From the NCBI GenBank assembly GCA_016839665.1, contig JAEOTU010000172.1:1-18509 (forward strand): a stretch of 18,509 bases of DNA, written 5' to 3'. Positions within the stretch are counted from its first letter, which is position 1; each line of letters starts with the position of its first letter. The stretch is from Candidatus Hodarchaeota archaeon (lineage in GTDB: Archaea; Asgardarchaeota; Heimdallarchaeia; Hodarchaeales; Hodarchaeaceae). The notes beneath the pieces are model-generated. The model was not told the DNA's origin and did no database searches. It saw only the letters and a list, made by a program, of their open reading frames with translations. Position numbers and translations under genes: made by a program. This document shows positions 7,998 to 14,439 of this stretch, piece after piece.

Positions 7998-8047
7998 GGC
8001 CTTCTGATACAAAAGTCATCATAAAGGTCACTTAGAGGAAATTTCAG

Positions 8048-8899
8048 ATGGTAGCTTCCCAGGATGTTCATGGTTGGCAGATCCAGCATCATGAACGTCT
8101 TTTTTATCGAGCTAATTCTGGGTCTCCAACTATCATTTTAAAATTCTTTCATTATCCTGTATATCGCCAAACGGTTCAGATAAACCAATTTCCTTCTAAA
8201 TGTAAATTGCAGGTTAAAGGAAACAATTCATTTTTCCTCTTTAAAGAAAAAGTTCGCACAAAGGGCTCAATATCTTTGGATAGAACAATTTCAGTGTTTC
8301 CTACTCTTTTTCCCGTTAATTTAAAGGATGATTGGGGGAACATTTCAGAAATTCCTCAATCTCAAAGAACCAAATACCGGGAGAGTTCAAAATATTGGCC
8401 CATCCACTCTTCTTCCATTCAAAAAATTTCAGGACAAGATTGGTTTAATTTAGATGATCTTCGCCAGTGGGTGTTATCAGCAAGCCAATACATCAGAACA
8501 ACAATTAAACATCGTGAGAATCAAGAAGAAAGATTGGGAGCATATCAGGCTTTTCATCATGGAATAGGGGATTGTGATGAATTCACTGATCTCTTCATTA
8601 CACTCACTCGAATGCGTGAGATTCCTTGTAGACGATTGACAGGGTGTTATATTGCTAACAAAGGGTTATTAACCGAAAACCATGCGTGGGGAGAAGTCCT
8701 CACGCCTGAGTTGGGGTGGATCCCAATCGACATAGCATTAAACGACTTCGGACATAGCATCAATTATATCATCTTAAAGATAGAGGAATTCAATCCAGCT
8801 CTCCCCGATTACCATATACAAACAAAGCATACTGCTAATGTGCATTATCAATGGGAGAAACCTGATCCAGAAATCACACCAATTCTGTCTAAAAATTAA
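8048..8899 (+). CDS. Transglutaminase-like cysteine protease/amidase-fold protein
   Basis: 283 residues. The C-terminal half carries the transglutaminase core with the catalytic triad in order: Cys176 in GIGDCDEFTDLF (172-183), His212 in ENHAWGEVL (210-218) and Asp228 in GWIPIDIA (223-230). A preceding helix (SASQYIRTTIKHREN, 144-158) fits the usual start of the domain. The first ~130 residues are strand-like and unassigned. There is no signal peptide or membrane helix, so it acts in the cytosol unless exported by an unseen route. Transglutaminase-like archaeal proteins are usually thought to be proteases or amide-bond hydrolases rather than crosslinkers; the substrate is unknown. The ATG at 8048 has AGAGGA at 8033-8038. 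It ends one base before the convergent RNase HI gene. Confidence 0.85.
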   Translation: MVASQDVHGWQIQHHERLFYRANSGSPTIILKFFHYPVYRQTVQINQFPSKCKLQVKGNNSFFLFKEKVRTKGSISLDRTISVFPTLFPVNLKDDWGNISEIPQSQRTKYRESSKYWPIHSSSIQKISGQDWFNLDDLRQWVLSASQYIRTTIKHRENQEERLGAYQAFHHGIGDCDEFTDLFITLTRMREIPCRRLTGCYIANKGLLTENHAWGEVLTPELGWIPIDIALNDFGHSINYIILKIEEFNPALPDYHIQTKHTANVHYQWEKPDPEITPILSKN

Positions 8900-8900
8900 T

Positions 8901-9335
8901 CTATTTCTTCTTAAAGTAATCATTCAAACATTTGTTACATAGCTTATCAGCCATGGTTATCCATTGGTTATCTCGGGGAACATGTGTAAAACTAATTTTT
9001 TGGAAAGCTCTCTTCCGTTGGGTTACTTCCTGAAAAAATTCCAAAAGCTGAATATTTTTGACTTGATAGTCCCCATTAATCTGCTTTATGACTAGTTCAC
9101 TATCCGAAAGCACCTCTACAGCCCCTTGAGTATTCTTTTTTGCCTCTAATAAAGCTTTAATAATTGCTTGATATTCAGCTTGATTATTTGTTTGTTTTCC
9201 TATGAATTCATTCTTCTGAAAAACAGATTTTTCATCCATTACAAAAATAAAAGCAATAGCTGAAGGACCTGGATTTCCTCTTGATGCTCCATCAGCGTAG
9301 ATCTTGAGTTGTTTTTCCTCTGGAATTTTAAGCAT
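8901..9335 (-). CDS. rnhA: Ribonuclease HI
   Basis: A 144-residue type 1 RNase H that would cleave the RNA strand of RNA-DNA hybrids in a metal-dependent reaction. All four acidic catalytic positions are visible: Asp15 in YADGASRGNPG (13-23), Glu54 in NNQAEYQAI (50-58), Asp78 in SDSELVIKQING (77-88), and Asp130 in MADKL (128-132) after THVPRDNQ (117-124). Length is typical of the compact archaeal/bacterial form; there is no N-terminal hybrid-binding domain and no basic protrusion like that of E. coli. It lies 39 bases downstream of the hydantoinase-type gene on the same strand and may be cotranscribed with it. It meets the transglutaminase-like gene tail to tail with a one-base gap. Confidence 0.93.
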   Translation of the reverse strand: MLKIPEEKQLKIYADGASRGNPGPSAIAFIFVMDEKSVFQKNEFIGKQTNNQAEYQAIIKALLEAKKNTQGAVEVLSDSELVIKQINGDYQVKNIQLLEFFQEVTQRKRAFQKISFTHVPRDNQWITMADKLCNKCLNDYFKKK

Positions 9336-9374
9336 TTTATGCCGTTTTTCTCCCGTATCATTCTTTTTTCTTTC

Positions 9375-10775
9375 TTAATTAAGGCCATTCAACTGTGAGA
9401 TTGACCTTTTCACAAATTTTCCTTCATTTTGGGGTCCTATGAATTCTCCATTCTCACAAAGGATATGTCCACGAAGTATTGTCATAATAGGCCATCCCCT
9501 CACCTTCATATCCATAAAAGGATTCCAATCAATAGAGTAATGAAGAATTACAGGTGAAATAGTTTTTACTAGATTTGGATCAAAAATAACAATATCAGCA
9601 TCCGTTCCGACCATAAGACTTCCTTTTTGAGGGTAAAGACCAAATATGCTCGCTGGTCTAGTTGACATTAATGATATAAGCTGAGGATATGTTAATTTTT
9701 GTTTGTTAACCAGTAGATCATGCATCAGAGGTAAAGAGGTCTCTATTCCTGGAATGCCATTTAAAATTTGATGAAATGGCAGTTTACCATTTCCTTTGCT
9801 TGCTCGTGAGAATTCACAATGATCTGTTACTATCTGATCAATTGTACTGTCTTTTATTCTCCTCATTAAAGCCTGCTGGTCTTTCGCGTGACGTAGAGGT
9901 GGAGACATTAGGTTTAAATAGCCGTTTGAGCCCTTGTAGGCTCCTTCATTAAGCAATAAGTAATGAGGACATGTTTCTCCTGATACTTTTAGGCCGTGTT
10001 GTTTAGCATGGAATAAGAAATCACTCCCCTGTTTCGTAGTAATGTGAGCGAGGTGAAGTTTAACACCTGTTTTTTTAGCAAAGAGTAGGACTCTCTGGAT
10101 AGCTTCTTCTTCTGCAATATGGGGTCGTGAATGAGCATGAAAAATAGGTTCGGTCTTTCCCTCTTGAATCAGCTCGTCTCGATAATTTAGAACCATCGCA
10201 TCATTTTCACAGTGGCCCATGACCATCCCCCTGTATTTTCTAACCTCACGAAAAAAATGTAATAGTTCGGCATCATTAAGGTCAAGATTTCGCCAACTGT
10301 AAGTAGTAAAAAACTTAAAACTTGTTACTCCTTCAGAGATCAGAGTAGGAATTTCATCCGGATATTCCATATCGGTTTTTGAAACATGTAGACTATAATC
10401 AATAGCCACTTGTGGATCAGCATTCTTTTTCCGTTCATTAAAGTCATTTAATGGGGATTTTCCTCGTGTTTGGTCTGCAAAGTCAATGATTGTTGTGACC
10501 CCCCCACAAGCAGCGGCTTGAGTTCCAGAAGCAAAGGTATCGGTCGAGATAATCTTCCCTAAATCCTGTAATTGAAAATGGACATGTGGATCAACTATTC
10601 CAGGAAAAATTAACTTCTTATCAGCGTTAATAACACGAGCAGCATCTAAACTTTTATTCCCCTGATAAATGGCATCAATTTTTCCATCCTTGATTGTCAG
10701 GTTTGCTTGGTAACAACCAGTTATATCTACAAGTGTTCCATTCTTTATGATGAGATCCAAATACAATTCACCCAA
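9375..10775 (-). CDS. D-hydantoinase/dihydropyrimidinase-type cyclic amidohydrolase
   Basis: Hydrolyses the ring amide of a hydantoin, dihydropyrimidine or related cyclic ureide to an N-carbamoyl product. The protein has 466 residues. Binuclear metal ligands of the family are all present: DPHVH (62-66), the carboxylatable Lys154 in SFKFF (152-156), His188 in MGHCEN, His244 in HLAHIT and Asp318 in TDHCEF. Tyr159 just after the lysine loop and NGIPGIE (339-345) match the substrate-contact positions of D-hydantoinases. Allantoinase or a HyuA/YgeZ-type ring-opening enzyme cannot be excluded from sequence alone. The start is uncertain: TTG at 10775, or a TTG at 10760 that is better spaced from GGTGA. 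It diverges from an amidohydrolase gene across a 193-base region and is followed after 39 bases by RNase HI. Together with the carbamate kinase-carbamoyltransferase pair it suggests ureide catabolism. Confidence 0.9.
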   Translation of the reverse strand: MGELYLDLIIKNGTLVDITGCYQANLTIKDGKIDAIYQGNKSLDAARVINADKKLIFPGIVDPHVHFQLQDLGKIISTDTFASGTQAAACGGVTTIIDFADQTRGKSPLNDFNERKKNADPQVAIDYSLHVSKTDMEYPDEIPTLISEGVTSFKFFTTYSWRNLDLNDAELLHFFREVRKYRGMVMGHCENDAMVLNYRDELIQEGKTEPIFHAHSRPHIAEEEAIQRVLLFAKKTGVKLHLAHITTKQGSDFLFHAKQHGLKVSGETCPHYLLLNEGAYKGSNGYLNLMSPPLRHAKDQQALMRRIKDSTIDQIVTDHCEFSRASKGNGKLPFHQILNGIPGIETSLPLMHDLLVNKQKLTYPQLISLMSTRPASIFGLYPQKGSLMVGTDADIVIFDPNLVKTISPVILHYSIDWNPFMDMKVRGWPIMTILRGHILCENGEFIGPQNEGKFVKRSISQLNGLN

Positions 10776-10968
10776 TAAATAAGATGAAGCAGTATTAGCT
10801 TCATATATTTCTTAATATATTCAAATACCACTAGTGATGTTTGAAAAAGACGTGCTTATTTTTTATGTTTGTAGCTCTAACTTTTTCAATGTTTTCTTCT
10901 ATCTTGTCATTAAAGAATGCTGGTTCATTGCATAATCACTGAATATAATTTAAACGGTTGGTAGCGTA
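10776..10968. promoter_or_regulatory. Divergent promoter region between hydantoinase and amidohydrolase genes
   Basis: No gene fits in this AT-rich 193-base gap. Facing the hydantoinase on the minus strand is a TATA-like AATATATTAAG (about 10811-10821), placing a start site near 10785. Facing the amidohydrolase on the plus strand is ATATAATTTAAA (10943-10954), very close to its GTG start, which would imply a leaderless or very short leader. A perfect 7-base inverted repeat lies at 10784-10804. Joint control of the two hydrolases from this region is inferred from the divergent arrangement. Confidence 0.5.
10784..10804. repeat. Inverted repeat over the presumed hydantoinase start site
   Basis: ATGAAGC and GCTTCAT are exact inverted copies separated by seven bases (AGTATTA). 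The site is just downstream of the TATA-like box and 9-24 bases before the candidate hydantoinase start codons, where an operator or a 5'-leader hairpin would act. Perfect 7-base repeats of this sort are not rare in 18 kb, so position is the main argument. Confidence 0.45.
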
Positions 10969-12447
10969 GTGAAACACAAATTACTTAGAACTAAATTTCT
11001 CTTGCCAATATCTGATGAATTAGGACGGGAGACTCGAATTGTAGATGGTTTTATTTTCATAGAGGGACAATACATCAAAGAAGTTGGCAAGTATAATAAT
11101 CAACGAATTCACAATATTATTGATTCGTGTAGATCAGACCTTGAGATTATAGGAACTCCAACAGGAGAAATAACGGAAGATGATGAGATTCCCCAAATAA
11201 ATGGTGTAGCACTCCCTGGGTTTGTGAAAGGTCACGGTCATGATCATGAGTCCCCGATTATTGGTATTGCTAAAGATGTTCCATTGACGACTTGGTTAGA
11301 CTCAGCAGTGAATATGTACACAGGTTTTCTCCATACTGAAGAATCTAGCTTAACTAAGCGCTTTGGAAAGTCACCATATCTAATTACTTATCTTAAAGCA
11401 CGAATAGATGACCTTCAACATGGTATAACCACTGCTTTAGTTCATCATTGTAATTTTAACAAGTATCATGTAGATGAATTAATTGAAGCTAACCAAATTG
11501 TAGGGACAAAAATCATGATTGCGGTCGGATCTCAAGATCGCCATTATGACCCCCGAATATTAGACATCCCTGCTTCTATTGCCGTTAAAAGGCTTGATGA
11601 ATTATATAAAAAATATAAAGGTGTTCAAAATATCAAAATTATTCCAGGTCCAGATCAATTCTTTTCAAATGGACCAGAATTACTAAGAGTGTTAAAAACT
11701 TGGGCTCAAGAACACGATACATTAATTCATATTCATAGCAGTGAAGAGCCAGCGACCACCAAATGGTTCATAGAAGAGTACGGGATGACTCCTATAGAAT
11801 ACGGACATTCGATTGATTTTCTTGATAAAGATACATTTGTTGGACATCAGGTTCATAATACGGAAAATGATCTAACCATCTTAGCAAATACTAAGACAAA
11901 AGTAGTTCATAATCCCCTTGCTAACACCATTCTTGGTTCTGGTATGCCTCCGCTCCAAAAATTTAAGGAAAGAGGGATTGAGTTCGCAATTTCTACTGAT
12001 GGATCTGGTAGCGCAGATAATCAAAATATTATTAATGCGGCTCGTGTTGCAGCCCAATATCAAAAGGCCCTGCACCAAGATGCGACATTGATGACCGCTC
12101 AAGATGTTCTTGAACGAATCACAATCATTCCTTCTGGTTTCTTGGGTTTTAATACGGGTTCATTAGAGACAGGAAAACTGGCAGATATTGTTATTGTGGA
12201 TCTCTCTGCACCAAATTTAACACCAACACGTGTGGATAACGTTGTTGAAAATTTAATTTGGGCTGCAAATGGAAACGAAATTCAGTATGTAATCTCAAAT
12301 GGAGAACTTCTGATTGACAACTATACTTTTACATCTTTGAAGGTTCAAGACGTTCTTCAGGAAGTTCAAGACCTTTCAGAAATGTTTTTCGAATATAAGA
12401 GTCTCTTAACTCCCAAAAAGACGACAGGAGTTCGTGATAAGACATAA
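10969..12447 (+). CDS. ATZ/TRZ/SsnA-type metal-dependent amidohydrolase
   Basis: A 492-residue amidohydrolase-superfamily enzyme of the mononuclear deaminase/chlorohydrolase branch, which includes SsnA, TrzN, guanine deaminase and S-adenosylhomocysteine deaminase. Likely metal and catalytic residues: His89 and His91 in PGFVKGHGHDHE (83-94), His256 and Glu259 in HIHSSEE (254-260), His293 in GHQVHN (292-297), and Asp344 in STDGSGSADNQN (342-353), with NPLANT (315-320) before it. The C-terminal composite beta-domain returns with GKLADIVIVD (402-411). The HxH motif is unusual in carrying a third histidine (H-G-H-D-H-E) and in having KG where NA/NT is common, so substrate assignment is open. The GTG start has only a weak ribosome site; no better start is in frame. 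It diverges from the hydantoinase gene, which favours a shared ureide or purine substrate pathway. Deamination of a purine or pterin is the main alternative. Confidence 0.85.
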   Translation: MKHKLLRTKFLLPISDELGRETRIVDGFIFIEGQYIKEVGKYNNQRIHNIIDSCRSDLEIIGTPTGEITEDDEIPQINGVALPGFVKGHGHDHESPIIGIAKDVPLTTWLDSAVNMYTGFLHTEESSLTKRFGKSPYLITYLKARIDDLQHGITTALVHHCNFNKYHVDELIEANQIVGTKIMIAVGSQDRHYDPRILDIPASIAVKRLDELYKKYKGVQNIKIIPGPDQFFSNGPELLRVLKTWAQEHDTLIHIHSSEEPATTKWFIEEYGMTPIEYGHSIDFLDKDTFVGHQVHNTENDLTILANTKTKVVHNPLANTILGSGMPPLQKFKERGIEFAISTDGSGSADNQNIINAARVAAQYQKALHQDATLMTAQDVLERITIIPSGFLGFNTGSLETGKLADIVIVDLSAPNLTPTRVDNVVENLIWAANGNEIQYVISNGELLIDNYTFTSLKVQDVLQEVQDLSEMFFEYKSLLTPKKTTGVRDKT

Positions 12448-12450
12448 CCT

Positions 12451-12465
12451 ACTTTTTTATCTTTA
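12451..12465 (+). terminator. T-rich transcript end after the amidohydrolase gene
   Basis: A run of six T residues (12453-12458) followed by another short T-rich stretch and A6 comes directly after the amidohydrolase stop. Archaeal RNA polymerase can terminate at U-rich tracts without a strong hairpin. A new promoter-like element begins at 12476, so a boundary is expected here. Weak evidence. Confidence 0.3.
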
Positions 12466-12475
12466 AAAAATGAGG

Positions 12476-12524
12476 ATAATGTTTATTTCCATTTACAATT
12501 CTAAAAGTTCACTCGCTAGGATGA
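12476..12524 (+). promoter_or_regulatory. Promoter-leader element of the TPR gene, shared with nadB
   Basis: ATAATGTTTATTTC (12476-12489), then 27 bases, then TAGGATGA (12517-12524). The same two blocks with exactly 27 bases between them lie upstream of nadB (14384-14432), differing at one position in the first block. The first block looks TATA-like and the second lies where a start site or ribosome binding site would be. Ten bases after the second block is ATG immediately followed by TAA (12534-12539), at about the place of the nadB start codon. The TPR protein itself begins further on, at 12566. Confidence 0.5.
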
Positions 12525-12565
12525 GGATTCCCTATGTAATACGAGCAGGTGGCTAATGAAACGAA

Positions 12566-14332
12566 ATGACAAAAATATGTTTAAAAAAACTGTTCGAGGA
12601 AAGGCAGTATCATGAAATATTAGAGTTGGTAACAAGGTTGGAAGACCAGGGAGAACTAACAAGCTTATCCCTTATCACTCAGGTTGATCATGCTTACTAT
12701 AAAAGTCGGGCGCTGGAGCGACTAGGAAAATACAAAGAGGCTCTGCTAAATGCAACACGTATTCGCGATGATCTAGTCCCTCCAGATGAAAGAGTTTCCA
12801 ATCTCAAGCTGTTGATTGGTCGAATTTATGCCTTAATCCAGCTGGGTCGGTACGATGAGGCCCTTATGGACAGTAGAGAAGGAGAAACAGTTGTAGAATC
12901 GTTGACAGATACTGAACAAGACACGGGGATGTATTGGATTGCTTCTTTATATAATGTAGAAGCAGATATCTACTTCCGTAAGGGTGAACGGAATATTGCA
13001 CTTGACTATTACAAGCGAAGTTTAACTTTATTTGAGAAAATAGATAATCCACGGGACATTGCAAGGACGTTATACCTCATTGGTGAGTGTTATGATTGGA
13101 AGGAGCTGAATATCGCACTGGATTATTACAAGCGCGCTTTAATGTTGTATGAAAAGTTAGATGATTCACTAGGCGTCGCAGATTCAATACTAAGTATTGG
13201 ATACACCTATTTTTGCAAAAATGAACTAGTAACTGCCTTGAATTATTACCAGCGCGCATTAAATCTGTACGAGAAGACAGGTCATTCTAAAGGCACTGCA
13301 GTTACTTTAATTGTCATTGGTGAAGTCTATAGATCTAAAGGTGAACTGGACACTGCTTTGGAATATTTTCAAAGGACCCAAATCTTAGCTGAAGCTATAG
13401 GCGATTCTTGGAACATTGCCAATTCTTCAAACCAAATTGGAATTATATATAATATTAGAGGTGAACTGGACACTGCTCTGAAGTTTTTTCTACGAGCTTT
13501 AACCTTGTTTGAAAAATTAGGCGATCTTGGTACAATTGCTTGGTCATTAAGCAACATGGGACACGTCTATTATAGTAAAGGTGAGCTGGATTATGCCTTG
13601 GAGAATTTCTTGCGCGCTTTATCCTTAACTGAAAAGCTTGGTAGAGATCTTCCCATATCAGAATACCTTTTTTATATTATTATCATTTTATTAGACCTTC
13701 AGGATCAGGAACAGGCACAGATATACCTTTCACGTCTGCAGGCGCTTCATGACCGTAATCCTGAGAAAATAATTCAACACCAATTCCAACTAGCACGAGC
13801 TCTGGTCTTGAAGCAAAGCAAGCGGATAGTAGATAAAGCTCAGGCTCAAAGAATTTTGAGTGAAATGGTTGCTGGAAAACAAATTAGTTTTGATCTTGCA
13901 GTTCTGGCTACAACCCATCTCTGTGAACTATTACTGGTTGAATTGAAAGCATTTGGTGAACCTGAAGTATTGAAAGAAGCTAAAATCTTAGTACAGGATC
14001 TATATGTTCTCGCTCGAGACCAACAGTCGTTTTCACTCACCGTAAAAGCCTTACTTTTGCGAGCCAAATTTGCAATCATTGAAGGTGACCTCCAACAAGC
14101 CCAAGAATACCTTGACCAATCCATGAGAATTACTGGAGAAAAAAAAATGGGTTTAATGGCTCAAAGAGTCAAAAATGAACAAAAACTTTTAGAAACAGAG
14201 CTTAGTAAGTGGCAAGAACTCATCCGTAGGAACGCGCCCTTAGAGGAACGACTCGAACAATCGAAGTTGGAAGAATACGTCAAGGAAGCCCGTAAAGTTG
14301 TTGGTTCGTTTAATAGCAGAAAGAATCCTTGA
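12566..14332 (+). CDS. Tetratricopeptide-repeat protein
   Basis: 588 residues built from helical repeats. Five or six TPR units with an exact 40-residue period run from about 123 to 359. They are recognisable by phrases such as LDTALEYFQRTQILAEAIGD (261-280) and LDTALKFFLRALTLFEKLGD (301-320) with an IG-x-(I/V)-Y helix start. More divergent helical hairpins occupy 1-115 and 365-525, and a charged, probably coiled-coil tail covers about 525-580. There is no signal peptide or membrane helix. TPR arrays are protein-protein scaffolds, and the partner is unknown; similar 40-residue arrays are numerous in Asgard archaea. The start is the first possible in-frame codon, since a TGA lies three codons upstream (12557); CAGGTGG at 12546-12552 may be its ribosome site. 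Adjacent repeats share DNA-level identity, which points to recent repeat duplication. Confidence 0.88.
   Translation: MTKICLKKLFEERQYHEILELVTRLEDQGELTSLSLITQVDHAYYKSRALERLGKYKEALLNATRIRDDLVPPDERVSNLKLLIGRIYALIQLGRYDEALMDSREGETVVESLTDTEQDTGMYWIASLYNVEADIYFRKGERNIALDYYKRSLTLFEKIDNPRDIARTLYLIGECYDWKELNIALDYYKRALMLYEKLDDSLGVADSILSIGYTYFCKNELVTALNYYQRALNLYEKTGHSKGTAVTLIVIGEVYRSKGELDTALEYFQRTQILAEAIGDSWNIANSSNQIGIIYNIRGELDTALKFFLRALTLFEKLGDLGTIAWSLSNMGHVYYSKGELDYALENFLRALSLTEKLGRDLPISEYLFYIIIILLDLQDQEQAQIYLSRLQALHDRNPEKIIQHQFQLARALVLKQSKRIVDKAQAQRILSEMVAGKQISFDLAVLATTHLCELLLVELKAFGEPEVLKEAKILVQDLYVLARDQQSFSLTVKALLLRAKFAIIEGDLQQAQEYLDQSMRITGEKKMGLMAQRVKNEQKLLETELSKWQELIRRNAPLEERLEQSKLEEYVKEARKVVGSFNSRKNP
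13339..13477 (+). repeat. 120-base tandem repeat period within the TPR gene
   Basis: The 19-base string AGGTGAACTGGACACTGCT at 13339-13357 recurs exactly at 13459-13477, one TPR unit (120 bases) later. A more diverged copy begins near 13579. Identity at silent positions indicates duplication of whole repeat units rather than convergent protein sequence. Confidence 0.75.
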
Positions 14333-14340
14333 TTAAGCCG

Positions 14341-14364
14341 CTCTTTTCTAGAAGAGAGATTTTT
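14341..14364 (+). terminator. Hairpin plus T-run terminator after the TPR gene
   Basis: CTCTTTT (14341-14347) pairs with AAGAGAG (14352-14358) around a CTAG loop with one U-G wobble, and ATTTTT follows. It begins eight bases after the TPR stop and just before the nadB promoter-like element, so it marks a transcription-unit boundary. Confidence 0.6.
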
Positions 14365-14383
14365 ATTTCCTCCAAAAATAAGA

Positions 14384-14432
14384 ATAATGTGTATTTCTTG
14401 GAGTTTTGTTAACACTTCCTACTTTAGGATGA
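14384..14432 (+). promoter_or_regulatory. Promoter-leader element of nadB
   Basis: ATAATGTGTATTTC (14384-14397) and TAGGATGA (14425-14432) with 27 bases between them, the same arrangement as upstream of the TPR gene. Here AGGATGA also sits about eight bases before the nadB ATG and can serve as a ribosome binding site. Confidence 0.5.
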
Positions 14433-14439
14433 AGTTTCT

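Noticed and set aside
12556..12615. Short 19-codon ORF starting ATG AAA CGA just before and overlapping the TPR start
   Set aside because: It is out of frame with the TPR gene, has no recognisable sequence and stops soon after. It could be a leader ORF, but nothing beyond its position supports that.
13846..14124. Minus-strand open frames opposite the TPR gene
   Set aside because: They lie wholly within the TPR coding region, whose 40-residue periodicity establishes the sense frame.
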